Source: Vreelandella subglaciescola (lineage in GTDB: Bacteria > Pseudomonadota > Gammaproteobacteria > Pseudomonadales > Halomonadaceae). From it: a stretch of 64,000 nucleotides of DNA. The stretch is from NCBI RefSeq assembly GCF_900142895.1, contig NZ_LT670847.1, positions 2,108,001 to 2,172,000 on the forward strand, given 5' to 3'. Shown piece by piece: positions 16,152-25,184 of the stretch (position 1 is its first letter; each line of letters opens with the position of its first letter). Made by a program: the position numbers and the translations under genes. The notes beneath the pieces are model-generated. The model made no database searches and was not told the origin of the DNA. It was given only the letters and a program-made list of their open reading frames with translations.

Positions 16152-17168
16152 TCAGCTTGCGTATCCCTCCGGGTTGGCGCGCTGCCAGCGCCAGGTATCC
16201 GCCAGCATTTCCTCGAGCCCGCGCTTGGCCTGCCAGCCCAACTCGCGCTGGGCAAGCGTTGGGTCCGCCCAGCATTCGGCCACATCACCCTCGCGGCGCT
16301 CCGCTACGCGATACGCTACCGGGCAGCCCGACACGCGTTCGAAGGCCTGCACCATCTCAAGCACCGAATAGCCGCGCCCGGTGCCCAGGTTCCAGGTATT
16401 AACGCCCTGGCGTGACGCCAACACCTGCATCGCCGCCAGATGGCCGTCGACCAAATCCATCACGTGGATGTAATCGCGCACCCCGGTGCCGTCCGGCGTG
16501 GGGTAGTCGTTGCCGAATACCGCCAACGCCTCGCGGCGACCGACGGCCACCTGGGCGATAAACGGCACCAGGTTATTGGGAGTGCCGTTGGGGTCTTCGC
16601 CGATGCGTCCGCTTGCGTGCGCGCCCACCGGATTGAAATAGCGCAGCAGCGCGATCGACCAGCGCTCATCGGCGCGGGCCAGGTCTTGCAGCACGTTTTC
16701 TACCATTAGCTTGGAGGTGCCATACGGGTTGGTCGGCCGCCCCGTCGGCAGCTGCTCGTGGATCGGCATCGGGTGGCCGTCGCCGTATACCGTGGCCGAT
16801 GAGCTGAACACCAGCCGAAACACCCCCGCGGCCGCCATGGACTGGCACAGGGTCAAGGTGCCGGCGACGTTATTCTCGTAGTAGCGCAGCGGCTCGGCCA
16901 CGCTTTCGCCCACCGCCTTGAGTCCGGCAAAGTGCAGCACATCGCTGATGGCGTGCTCGGCAAACAGCGCATCGAGGCAGCGCCGGTCGCGGATATCGCC
17001 TTCGATGAATACCGGCGCTTTGCCGGCCAACTCGGTGACGCGGCGCAGCGATTCCTCGCTGGCATTGGCCAGGTTGTCGAGCACCACGACATCGTGCCCC
17101 GCCTGCAACAGCACTAACGTCATGTGCGAGCCGATGTAGCCCGCGCCGCCGGTGACTAATACTTGCAT
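16152..17168 (-). CDS. galE: UDP-glucose 4-epimerase GalE
   Basis: The 338-residue enzyme interconverts UDP-glucose and UDP-galactose with tightly bound NAD. It has the Rossmann motif GGAGYIGSH at residues 7-15, the Ser-Tyr-Lys set (FSSSATVYG, YGTSK), and the typical NPVGAHASGRIGEDP and YIHVMDLVDGH blocks. Its length equals that of E. coli GalE. It starts 15 bases after the stop of the LicD-like remnant, so it is the distal gene of the minus-strand LPS-core transcription unit. It would supply UDP-galactose for the neighbouring glycosyltransferases. Confidence 0.96.
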   Translation of the reverse strand: MQVLVTGGAGYIGSHMTLVLLQAGHDVVVLDNLANASEESLRRVTELAGKAPVFIEGDIRDRRCLDALFAEHAISDVLHFAGLKAVGESVAEPLRYYENNVAGTLTLCQSMAAAGVFRLVFSSSATVYGDGHPMPIHEQLPTGRPTNPYGTSKLMVENVLQDLARADERWSIALLRYFNPVGAHASGRIGEDPNGTPNNLVPFIAQVAVGRREALAVFGNDYPTPDGTGVRDYIHVMDLVDGHLAAMQVLASRQGVNTWNLGTGRGYSVLEMVQAFERVSGCPVAYRVAERREGDVAECWADPTLAQRELGWQAKRGLEEMLADTWRWQRANPEGYAS

Positions 17169-17183
17169 ACTGATAGGCTCCGC

Positions 17184-17818
17184 CTAGTCGTTGAATTTCC
17201 AGTGACGCCCTTCGCGGGTAATGACGCCGGCCGCCTGCAATGCTTCCAGGTAGCGCACGGCGCTCGCGTGCTCACCGTCGAGCAGGTAGCGGTAGACCAT
17301 CTTGGCCAGGTAGGTGACCGCGCGCGCCGTCTTCGAGTAGCGAATATTGGGTGGATCGATGCTGCAGTCGAACTGCATCACCGGCGTGCGCCAGTCGCCG
17401 TAGTTTTCGCTCAGGTAGCGATCCGCATCGGCGGCGCCCATGACCGCCTCGCGCCCCAGGTGATACTCGGCCAGCGTGAACGGCGAGTTATCCCAGCGGT
17501 GGATCGCCGAACCGTGCCAGACCACGCCCTCTTCCTCGACGTGTACGAACAGATCGGCCACCAGCCCGGTGCGGTGCACCAGCTTGATCAGAATCGGCTT
17601 GTCCATTTGGTAATAATGGACGCCGCCATTGGCCACTGCCTCGCGGAATGTGCAGTAGCTGCTGGCCTTGATGAACCAGCTACCGTTCGACTTCTCGACC
17701 GCTGCGTGAAGCCGTTCGGGTTCGAAGTCGTCATAGTCGACGCCAACGTCGATGTCGTAGTCGTGGCCCAGGAAGTCGCCTTCGCGCACCGCGCCGAGCA
17801 GCGTTCCGCTGACTATAT
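17184..17818 (-). pseudogene. LicD/FKRP-like phosphotransferase, N terminus lost at IS
   Basis: About 211 codons remain. The frame is open right up to the IS boundary and begins IVSGTLLGAVREGDFLGHDYDIDVGV, the conserved nucleotidyltransferase-like core of LicD and fukutin-related proteins, with the DYDID metal-binding aspartates. LicD enzymes transfer phosphocholine (or ribitol-phosphate in relatives) to surface glycans. The part that should precede SGTLLG is missing, and the sequence across the IS belongs to a different gene. Expression from an internal ATG at 17789 would lack part of the core. The name is by motif only; other members of this nucleotidyltransferase group are possible. Confidence 0.72.
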
Positions 17819-19535
17819 CCCGCCTTATTCACCGGGCTGAGACAGAAAAGAAGATGGCGAGCAGTTTCTCTTGTAGAATCAATATGTTCCTAACCGAACT
17901 TGACTCAAGAGGACCACTCGCCATGGGTGAAAGCCTATCCCCCTGGACCCCGTCATGCAACGGGTCCATCCGCGTCGAGCTCAGCGGCCATCGCACCACC
18001 AGCGACAGCGGTGCTTTGCTGTTGCGTGAAGCCCTCGACAACAGCGGCATGATCGATGCGCTGGACGACCATCTGGTCGATCATCGCGACCCGGATCGCG
18101 TCCGCCACTCGTTAGCCAGCCAGCTGCGTACCCTGGTGCTGCAGCGTTCGATGGGCTGGATCGACCTCAGCGATACCGACACGCTCCGCCGTGACCCGCT
18201 CTGGCAGCTAGCCTGCAGTGATGCCCGCGGGACAACGCCGTTGGCTCAGGACCGGCCATCTCAAGCGACGCTGTCGCGGCTGCTGACGTGCCTGGGCCGC
18301 GACGACAATATCGATACCGTGCATGAGGGCCTGCTGCGGCTGGCGGTCTGGCGACTGACCTCGCTGGACGGCGGCGAACGCCCCGAGCATCTGACGCTGG
18401 ACATCGACGGCTTGCCGATCGACGTCCACGGCCACCAGGGCGGTTCGGCGTTTCATGGACTTTACGGGGCCAGAATCTACTCGCCTTTGGTGGCCTCGCT
18501 GGCAGAGACCGGCGACATGGTGGGCGGTCTGCTGCGTGAAGGTAACGCCGGCCCAGCCGAGAATGCCGATACCTGGATCCCACATCTGGTGCGGCGACTC
18601 AACGAGAGCACCGGGGCCAAGGTCAAGGTACGCATCGACGCGGGTTTCACCGACAACGACACGCTTGAGGCGCTGGAAGATCGCGACATCGAGTATCTGG
18701 GCCGGTTGCGCAGTCATACGGGCCTGCAGACACTGGCAGCGCCACATCTGAAGCGGCCACGCGGCCGGCCCCCCGAGCAACCTCGGGAATGGTGCCATGA
18801 CCTGGCGTACCAAGCCGGTACCTGGCCGGCGCCGCGGCGCGTGGTGCTGGTGGTACAAGAGCGGCCCGATGATCTGCTGCTGCATGCCTTCTTTTTGGTC
18901 ACCAACCTCGGCAAGTTCAACTGGCCGCCGGAAAAGGTCCTGGCGCTTTATCGCAAGCGCGGCAGCGCCGAAGCCCACATGGGCGAGGTGAAGTCGGCGC
19001 TCGACCTGCATCTCTCCTCGACTGATCGCGGTGTCTCCACCGTCCAGGACGTCATGGCCCGCAACGAGGTAAACCTGCTGCTGACTCTCTGCGCTTATCA
19101 GGTGCTACACGGGCTGCGTTGCCTGTTGGAACGACAGACCCGGCAGGGCTGGAGCCTGAAGCGGATGCGCGAGCAGGTGCTTAAGGTGGCCGCCACGCTG
19201 ACAGTGCACGCCCGGCGCATCACCGTGCACCTCGGCGATGCCGCCGATAAATGGTGGCCATCTTTACTGAAAGGGTTGCCGCGGCTGACGGCATTGACCT
19301 GACACGTCGCATTACTCAGCCTTTTCCAGCAGACAAAACGGCCACTATGGAGGCCGACGACCACGGCTGCGCCGTCACTCGAAACCAATGAACTTCAGTT
19401 ATAAATATCACGGCATTGATACGATAAAGCTATGTGCTAATCGGCTACTCAGCGACCGTATGACATAAAAGCCGGTCGGTCCCGGTCACCACGGGACGTA
19501 AAACGCTCGTTCGGCGTCCTGATGAATAAGGCGGG
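17819..19535 (+). mobile_element. IS1380-family insertion sequence, copy 3 (complete, 1717 bp, no target duplication)
   Basis: It is the same length and nearly the same sequence as copy 2 but inverted. Its termini are CCCGCCTTATTCA at 17819 and the matching inverted copy ending at 19535, perfect over 13 bases; copies 1 and 2 have one mismatch. The flanks are TATAT (17814-17818) and TTGAC (19536-19540), so there is no target duplication, and the host sequences belong to two different genes. This indicates deletion between two earlier insertions. Confidence 0.96.
17923..19302 (+). CDS. IS1380-family DDE transposase (copy 3)
   Basis: This intact 459-residue transposase differs from copy 2 at a handful of positions (for example LDGGE for LNGGE, FNWPP for FDWPP, SALDL for SSLDM). 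The DDE blocks IDGLPIDVHGHQ, RIDAGFTDNDTLEALE and YRKRGSAEAHMGEVK are all present. The start at ATG 17923 is chosen for the upstream AGAGGA; an in-frame ATG at 17854 is possible, where the two copies differ (INMFLTELD against IKMFLNEHN). It is probably active. Confidence 0.93.
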   Translation: MGESLSPWTPSCNGSIRVELSGHRTTSDSGALLLREALDNSGMIDALDDHLVDHRDPDRVRHSLASQLRTLVLQRSMGWIDLSDTDTLRRDPLWQLACSDARGTTPLAQDRPSQATLSRLLTCLGRDDNIDTVHEGLLRLAVWRLTSLDGGERPEHLTLDIDGLPIDVHGHQGGSAFHGLYGARIYSPLVASLAETGDMVGGLLREGNAGPAENADTWIPHLVRRLNESTGAKVKVRIDAGFTDNDTLEALEDRDIEYLGRLRSHTGLQTLAAPHLKRPRGRPPEQPREWCHDLAYQAGTWPAPRRVVLVVQERPDDLLLHAFFLVTNLGKFNWPPEKVLALYRKRGSAEAHMGEVKSALDLHLSSTDRGVSTVQDVMARNEVNLLLTLCAYQVLHGLRCLLERQTRQGWSLKRMREQVLKVAATLTVHARRITVHLGDAADKWWPSLLKGLPRLTALT

Positions 19536-20232
19536 TTGACGCCATGATCCACTTCAGGTTCGTGGCCACGTCGTTGCCCTCGATGCTGAAGATGAACTTG
19601 TAGTCCAGCTGCCGTTCGATTGACATGAACGGCTTACGAAACGCCGCCGTGCTCGCCTTGTTGTCCGTGGCGCCTATATCGCAGTGGCGAGAGCTCTGGC
19701 AGCGCTGCAAAAAGCGCATTCGATGCGGCTGATGAGCCGCACCCCGCCACACCAGCGCGTCCTGTTTATCGGCGTAGCGTCGCGCGTCTTTCACCCGGTA
19801 GAAATGCCGTACGCTGTTGAGCTTGAGCAGTACCGAATGGCGGTTATCGCCGGCGATGGGACGACTTTTGACGAAGGTGGGCTCGTCGGGCACGAAGCTT
19901 TTATCCCCGAAGCGGTAATGGTACGCCGCGCTGGCGGGAAAATATTTTGCCACATTATAAAAATCAATATGATACGTCGACTTTCGCGACCTTATGGCAA
20001 AATTCCGGTTGCTGACCGCCGCGTCGGAAAGCGTCACGGGGGCGTCAAGCCGGTTGTAGTAGTCCACCCGTGCCATAAGCGTTTCCTGCTTGTCCCGGGG
20101 CAATTCGTCAAAGGCGTCAAGCAGTGGTTTCAGTCGCCGCCTGCACAGCTGACGTACGGGTAACGCGGCGATCAGGCCGGTGGCGTAAAACGCTAGTTTA
20201 TGCGCTCTGTAGGCGTTTTTTCCGCTTATCAT
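19536..20232 (-). pseudogene. GT90/CAP10-like glycosyltransferase, C terminus lost at IS
   Basis: About 232 native codons remain. The segment KFIFSIEGNDVATNLKWIMAS near the break is diagnostic of the GT90 (CAP10/LpsA) family, where EGND and the following WIMASNS form the donor site. The frame enters the IS after TCA, adds about 15 foreign residues and stops at 19486. The usual C-terminal part of the fold, with the rest of the nucleotide-sugar site, is absent, so the product is very likely inactive. ATG 20232 follows the GT4 gene by 12 bases, showing a former operon. The original role was probably adding a sugar to the LPS core or O-chain. Confidence 0.82.
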
Positions 20233-20244
20233 GGGCAACAAAAC

Positions 20245-21372
20245 CTAGGCAGTACGATGTGGATCAAGGGGTGAGTAAAGCGCCAGATAGGCGCTGGCCA
20301 TGGCATCCGCAGAATAATCGGCCAGCCGCCGTGACGCCTGCTCCGCCAGCCGCTCGCGCAGGGCCTGTGCACGCAGCTCAATCAGGCCCCGGGCCAGCGC
20401 GTCGGCATCGCCGGGGGGAAACAAGAGCCCGGTCTCACGCTGGTGAACGATATCGGGGATGCCGCCGGTGTGGCTGGCAATGACCGGAACGCCGGCGCGC
20501 ATGGCGTCCAGCAGTACCGAACCCAGCCCCTCGTTGCGCGAAGGGAAAGCAAATACATCCAGCGCCGGCAGGTAGTTGCCAATATCCGGCTTGAAGCCGG
20601 CCCAGACGACGTTCTCCAGCGTAGCGCTTTCCTGTTTCAACGCGATGTCATCTTCCCCGCGGCCGAAAAATACGAAGAGCATATCGGGGTGCGAGTGCTG
20701 CAGTTGGCGGGCGGCGTCGAGCAGCACGCGCTGCCCCTTGTGGCGGTCTACCAGCGCCCCGGCGTGGCCGACCAGAAAGCGCCCGGGGTAGTGCGCCCGA
20801 AACGCGTCGGCAACGCTGGGGTCCGGTGTTAGCGGGGTGAAAGCGCTGGGGATCTGCACCACCGGCTGGGGGCTCAACGGCTGTACTTCCCGAGCGATGA
20901 CCCCTGACAGCGCCACGCAGCGGTACGCGCTCTTATAAAAGGCCAGATTGCTGCGTTTGCGCTTTATCGGCGTATCGACCCGTCGGGTAATCAGGTACGG
21001 CGTTTTGAATAGCTGGCGCTGCAGCCAGGCCCAGTGGACCGCTTTGGCGTCGTGGGCGTGCACCAGGGTGGCGTGACCGGCACGGCGGTGGCCGGCCAGC
21101 TGATGGCGGGCCGCCACAAAGGTGACGTTGGGCGTATCGCCCAGTTCAGCGCGTAAGGGCGAGTCGGGCCGGCATACCAGCGTCTGGCGTGCGATGTCGG
21201 CCCGTTTGGCCAGCGCCTGAATCAGCAGCGTCGTTTGCCGCTCGCCGCCGCGAAACCCTTTGGCCAGGTTGGCATGGATGATGTGCAAGGCCGCCTCGCT
21301 GAACGTTTGTCGCTGAAAGATTGTGAGCGTATTTGTGAGAGTAACGGCGGCTATAGTATCATCCGTTTTCAC
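20245..21372 (-). CDS. GT4-family glycosyltransferase (LPS core/O-chain)
   Basis: The 375-residue protein has a two-domain GT-B fold. The N-terminal acceptor domain includes HANLAKGFRGGERQTTLL, and the C-terminal GT4 domain has VGHAGALVDRHKGQRVLLDA and the E-x7-E region FPSRNEGLGSVLLDAMRAGVPV that contacts the nucleotide-sugar. It transfers a hexose from a nucleotide donor with retention of configuration; the acceptor is unknown. The 5' end faces the WaaE-like gene divergently with only 20 bases between start codons at 21372 and 21393. Alternative starts further in (for example near LHIIHANLA) are possible, because the first 25 residues look unconserved. Confidence 0.87.
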   Translation of the reverse strand: MKTDDTIAAVTLTNTLTIFQRQTFSEAALHIIHANLAKGFRGGERQTTLLIQALAKRADIARQTLVCRPDSPLRAELGDTPNVTFVAARHQLAGHRRAGHATLVHAHDAKAVHWAWLQRQLFKTPYLITRRVDTPIKRKRSNLAFYKSAYRCVALSGVIAREVQPLSPQPVVQIPSAFTPLTPDPSVADAFRAHYPGRFLVGHAGALVDRHKGQRVLLDAARQLQHSHPDMLFVFFGRGEDDIALKQESATLENVVWAGFKPDIGNYLPALDVFAFPSRNEGLGSVLLDAMRAGVPVIASHTGGIPDIVHQRETGLLFPPGDADALARGLIELRAQALRERLAEQASRRLADYSADAMASAYLALYSPLDPHRTA

Positions 21373-21392
21373 TCCTGACAGGACGGCTTGAG

Positions 21393-22142
21393 ATGCTGGC
21401 TGAGCTAAGCGCCGTGATCATTACGCGTAACGCGGCGGCGACCCTCGCGCGTACCCTTGACGCGCTCGAGGACGTCGATGAGGTGGTTGTTTATGATAAC
21501 GGCTCCACCGACGGCACGCTTGAGCTTGCCGCGCGTTATCCCAACGTTGCGCTGCACCAGGGCGAGTTTCACGGCTTTGGCCCGACCAAACGCCATGCGG
21601 TATCGCTCGCCCGGCACGACTGGATCGTGTCGCTGGATGCCGATGAAGCGCCCGATGCCCGCTGGCTTGAGTCGTTGGCCGGCTGGTTGCCCACGGCCGA
21701 TTCCCGGCAGGTGGTCGAGGTGCACCGCGAAAACTGGATGCTCGGCAAGCCCGTGCGCCATGCCGGATGGGGCAATGACTGGCTGGTGCGGGTATTTCAT
21801 CGCCGCGAGCATAATTTCAGCGAGGCCATGGTGCACGAGTCGGTAACGCTCGGGCAGGCGACGCAAATCGCGCGGCTGGACGGCTGCCTAACGCATTTGG
21901 CGGTGACCGAGCTGGCTCAGTTTCTCGACAAGATCAACCGCTACTCCGAGATTCGTGCGCGCTCGGATAAGCTGCGGGTTTACCCCGTAGCGCTGATTGT
22001 ACTGAAAGCTGCGTTTGCTTTTTTCCGCACCTACCTGCTGCAGCGCGGTTTTCTGGACGGCTGGCGCGGACTGGTTATCGCAGTGTCCAACGCCAACGGC
22101 GTGTTCTGGAAGTACATGAAACGTCGCGTTCGGGATTTATGA
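21393..22142 (+). CDS. waaE: WaaE/KdtX-like GT2 glycosyltransferase
   Basis: The 249-residue protein has a GT-A fold: LSAVIITRNAAATLARTL at the N terminus, VVVYDNGSTDGTLELA and the DXD-like WIVSLDADEAPD. The WMLGKPVRHAGWGNDWLVRVFHR block is typical of the WaaE/KdtX group, which adds beta-1,4-glucose to heptose I of the LPS inner core. It begins a plus-strand run of LPS genes (waaE-waaL-GT4-yrbL). The symbol is given by family likeness and context; the exact linkage cannot be read from sequence. Confidence 0.85.
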   Translation: MLAELSAVIITRNAAATLARTLDALEDVDEVVVYDNGSTDGTLELAARYPNVALHQGEFHGFGPTKRHAVSLARHDWIVSLDADEAPDARWLESLAGWLPTADSRQVVEVHRENWMLGKPVRHAGWGNDWLVRVFHRREHNFSEAMVHESVTLGQATQIARLDGCLTHLAVTELAQFLDKINRYSEIRARSDKLRVYPVALIVLKAAFAFFRTYLLQRGFLDGWRGLVIAVSNANGVFWKYMKRRVRDL

Positions 22143-22165
22143 CCGCGCCCTGATACCCCACGCCT

Positions 22166-23479
22166 ATGGCCCGCACACCTATGACCCACGTTGCTTTACC
22201 GCTGTCTGATTCCGCCGCTGACCAGCGCCGCCGCTGGCTGACCAGCGCCGCCGTGTTTGTGTTTGCCGCGCTGACGCTCGTTGTGCCCTCGGGCTACTCG
22301 TTAGGCCCTGCCATTCTGCTGCTGGCCGGCTGTTCGCTGGCGGTGCGTCGCCCGCGGCTGGCACTTGATACCGCTGATTGGCGGCTGATGCTGGCACTTG
22401 TTACCTACACCGCCGTAGTGGTGGCCGGCGCGCTATGGCACGGGCAGGGCATGAGTACGCTGGATCGCCCGCTGCGCTTGTGGCTGGCGCTGCCCGCGCT
22501 GCTCTGGGTGATGGCTTACCCGCCCCGGCTAGGCGGGGTGTGGGCGGGGCTGGCGCTGGGCGCCATGGGCGCCGGCGGGTTTGCGTTGTGGCAAAGAGGG
22601 CAGGGGGTGGCCCGTGCGGATGGCTACATGCACGCCATTCAGTTTGGCAATATCAGCCTGCTGCTCGGCGTGTTCTGCCTGGCCGGGGCCGGCTGGGCGT
22701 GGCAGCAGCCCCACCGCCGCGCCTGGCTGTGGCTGCTCGGGCTGGGCGCCGCTGGCGGTCTGCTGGCCTCGTTGCTCTCCGGCAGCCGAGGCGGCTGGGT
22801 TGGGTTGCCTCTGGTGCTATGGGTGCTGTATCGCGCCTATGGCAAGGGCTTTTCGCCAAAAGCCAGGCTGCTGGCGCTGATGATGGTAGCGGCGCTGGCG
22901 CTGGCGGCCTATAGCCTGCCGCAAACCGGGGTCAAGCATCGTGTCGCCCAGGCCGTGGACGATATTGCGCTGTACGTCAGCGGCGAAAAAGTCACCACTT
23001 CGGTAGGTTCGCGCTTTGAAATGTGGCAGGGCGCCACCCATCTGGCGCTGGAGAAACCGCTGATGGGCTGGGGCGAGCGCGACTATAGTGCCGGCATGGC
23101 CGATATGGTTGAGCGGGGCATTGTGCACCCCAGTATCAAGCAGTTCGATCACGCCCATAACCAGTTTCTGGATACGCTCGCCAAGCAGGGCATCCCTGGC
23201 CTGGCCGCGCTGCTGCTGCTGTTTGGCCTGCCGCTGCGCCTGTTTAGCCGCCACCTGAAAGACCCCGATCTAACCGTGCGCTCGCTGGCCGCCGCCGGCG
23301 CGCTGCTGTGCGTGGCGCACATCGATTTCGGCCTGACCCAGGCCGGTTTCAATCACAACAGCGGCGTGATGATCTACGCTTTCTGGCTGGTAATCTGGTG
23401 GGGCATTCTCTATCGCTATCGCCGTGCGCAGCGCTGTGCCGCTACCGCTGCGTCACCGGCCAGGAGCCCACGCCCGTGA
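22166..23479 (+). CDS. waaL: O-antigen ligase / polymerase family membrane protein (WaaL-like)
   Basis: The 437-residue integral membrane protein has about ten or more hydrophobic helices. A Wzy_C-type signature region holds the large periplasmic loop and DHAHNQFLDTLAKQGIPGLAALLLLFGLPL, where the conserved His-Asn lie. Ligases of this family join undecaprenol-linked O-polysaccharide to lipid A-core in the periplasm; Wzy polymerases share the fold, so ligase is favoured by location inside the core cluster. Its stop overlaps the next start (GTGA), implying coupling. ATG 22166 or 22181 could be the start. Confidence 0.82.
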   Translation: MARTPMTHVALPLSDSAADQRRRWLTSAAVFVFAALTLVVPSGYSLGPAILLLAGCSLAVRRPRLALDTADWRLMLALVTYTAVVVAGALWHGQGMSTLDRPLRLWLALPALLWVMAYPPRLGGVWAGLALGAMGAGGFALWQRGQGVARADGYMHAIQFGNISLLLGVFCLAGAGWAWQQPHRRAWLWLLGLGAAGGLLASLLSGSRGGWVGLPLVLWVLYRAYGKGFSPKARLLALMMVAALALAAYSLPQTGVKHRVAQAVDDIALYVSGEKVTTSVGSRFEMWQGATHLALEKPLMGWGERDYSAGMADMVERGIVHPSIKQFDHAHNQFLDTLAKQGIPGLAALLLLFGLPLRLFSRHLKDPDLTVRSLAAAGALLCVAHIDFGLTQAGFNHNSGVMIYAFWLVIWWGILYRYRRAQRCAATAASPARSPRP

Positions 23480-24594
23480 AGATTGCCCTGATCCACATGC
23501 GTCACGCCAACTCCGGCGGCACCGAGCGCTTTCTCAACGCGCTCTCGCGCTATCTGGCCGAGCGCGGTGAAGACGTCACCATTATCTGCCGCTCCCACGT
23601 GGCGCCGTCGCACCCGGCCATCGGCTTTGTGCGGCTGCGCCCGTTCAGCGTGGGCAAGGCGCACCGCATCTGGCGCTTTGCCCAGGCGGTGGAGCGCCAC
23701 GTCAACGCCGCCGACTACGATCTGGTTTATGCGCTGGGGAAAACCTGGACTCACGATATGCTGCGCATTGGCGGGGGCACAACGCACCATCATCTGGCCT
23801 CGATGCCGCGCCGGCGCTTGCGTTTCAAAGACAAGGTGGCCATGCGCATTGAAGCCAGGGCGATGGCGCCCGGGGCGTATTACCATGTGGTCTCGAACTC
23901 GTGGCAAAGCGACAGCGAAATTGCCGAGGCGTATCGCGTGCCCGCCGCCCGGCGCTCGGTGATCCACAACTTCGTCGATACCCGCCGCTTTGACCGCCAG
24001 CGGCTGGGTAACGAGGTCGCCGCGCTTGGCCAGCAGCTGGGGCTTGATGGCAATACGCCGGTGCTGCTGTTTCTGGGTACCGGCTACCGGCGCAAGGGGC
24101 TTGAACCCACGCTTGAGGCCTTCGCCCGGCTCGACGTTGAGGCTACCTTGCTGGTGGTTGGCCGTGATTCCCAACAGGCGGAATACGAGGCCCACGCCCA
24201 GCGTCTGGGCATCGCCGACAAGTGTCGGTTTCTGGGCGAGCAGGCCTCTCCCGAGCGCTATTTTGCGCTGGCCGACTGCTATGTTTTGCCGGCGCGTTAC
24301 GAGCCGTTCGGCTTTACCGTGCTCGAAGCGCTGGCCTGTGGCACGCCGGTCATCACCACGCAAAGCTGCGGCGCCAAAGAGGTGGTCACGCCCGAGGTGG
24401 CAACGGTGATCGACGCGGCCGACAACGTAGCGGCACTGGCGCAGGCGATGGCGCACTGGGTTGGGCAAAAAGACGCTGCAGCGCTTGGCATGCGCTGTCG
24501 CGAGCTGGCGCTGACGCTGGATGTGGAAGAAATTATGGCGCAGAACTACCGGCGGATTTTGGCCGTTCATCAGCAAAAGCAGGCGGCCCGATGA
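23476..24594 (+). CDS. GT4-family glycosyltransferase, WaaG-like (LPS core)
   Basis: The 372-residue GT-B enzyme starts at GTG 23476, which overlaps the waaL stop by four bases. KIALIHMRHANSGGTERFLNAL matches the N-terminal donor/acceptor loop of the WaaG/RfaG class. The C-terminal domain shows LFLGTGYRRKGLEPTLEAF and PARYEPFGFTVLEALACGTPV with the catalytic glutamates. WaaG adds the first glucose of the outer core to heptose II; that specificity is inferred from context. Its stop overlaps the next ATG as ATGA. Confidence 0.85.
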   Translation: MKIALIHMRHANSGGTERFLNALSRYLAERGEDVTIICRSHVAPSHPAIGFVRLRPFSVGKAHRIWRFAQAVERHVNAADYDLVYALGKTWTHDMLRIGGGTTHHHLASMPRRRLRFKDKVAMRIEARAMAPGAYYHVVSNSWQSDSEIAEAYRVPAARRSVIHNFVDTRRFDRQRLGNEVAALGQQLGLDGNTPVLLFLGTGYRRKGLEPTLEAFARLDVEATLLVVGRDSQQAEYEAHAQRLGIADKCRFLGEQASPERYFALADCYVLPARYEPFGFTVLEALACGTPVITTQSCGAKEVVTPEVATVIDAADNVAALAQAMAHWVGQKDAAALGMRCRELALTLDVEEIMAQNYRRILAVHQQKQAAR

Positions 24595-25184
24595 TTGACG
24601 TTACCGGGTGGCGGGTCGTGGGTCGGGGCGATGAGCGCATCTGCTATCAGCATCCCGACGATCCGGCCCGCTGCGTCAAACTCAGCCGGCGAGAAAAAGC
24701 CAAGCAAACCCGGCGCGAGCTGCGCTATTTTCGCCTGCTGCGCCGCCGTGGCGTGCCGTTCACGCTTATCCCTGCGTTTTTCGGCGTGGTGAAGGGCGAG
24801 GGGGTAATCGGTCTCGAACAGCAGCTGGTGCTGGATGATCAGGGCGCGCTGCCGCCCAACGTGTCGGAGTACCTCGCTACGCCGCTGACGCCGCAGCAGG
24901 CCAGCCGTTTCTGGGCGGGGCTGGGGGCGCTAAAGGCGTATCTGTTGGCCTATAGCGTGGTGCCCTGCGATCTGGTGATGAGCAATCTGTTGGTGATCGA
25001 GCGGCCGGACGCCACCACCGTGATGCTGATCGACGGCTTGGGCGCCTCGGAGTTTATTCCGCTGCCCGATTACGTGGCGTTTCTCGGGCGTCGCAAAATC
25101 CGGCGCAAGTGGGCCAAATTCATGGCTAAAACGGTCAGGCCGCGCTTTGCTCAAACTCAGGCTCAGCCCGCAGATCAGGCCTGA
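24591..25184 (+). CDS. YrbL-family kinase-like protein
   Basis: The 197-residue protein matches the YrbL (PhoP-regulatory-network) family. WRVVGRGDERICYQHPDDPARCVKLSR carries the N-lobe Lys, RRELRYFRLL follows, and CDLVMSNLLVIE plus MLIDGLGASEFIPL resemble the catalytic and metal-binding loops of small kinase folds. Family biochemistry is not established. Translational coupling to the WaaG-like gene and the convergent KDO-kinase gene suggest a role in LPS-core modification, perhaps phosphorylation, but this is inference. Its 3' end overlaps the convergent kdkA gene by 10 bases. Confidence 0.8.
   Translation: MIDVTGWRVVGRGDERICYQHPDDPARCVKLSRREKAKQTRRELRYFRLLRRRGVPFTLIPAFFGVVKGEGVIGLEQQLVLDDQGALPPNVSEYLATPLTPQQASRFWAGLGALKAYLLAYSVVPCDLVMSNLLVIERPDATTVMLIDGLGASEFIPLPDYVAFLGRRKIRRKWAKFMAKTVRPRFAQTQAQPADQA

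Noticed and set aside
1..19535. Inversion between IS copies 1 and 3, which are in opposite orientation
   Set aside because: If the segment had inverted, reversing it should pair GTTAA with TTGAC as a target duplication at one site; they differ. A deletion at copy 3 explains the flanks better, although the outer flank of copy 1 is not visible.
23416..24576. 386-codon frame opposite the WaaG-like gene
   Set aside because: It is a complementary shadow of a GT4 gene with clear motifs; its His/Arg/Gly-rich composition is typical of antisense translation.
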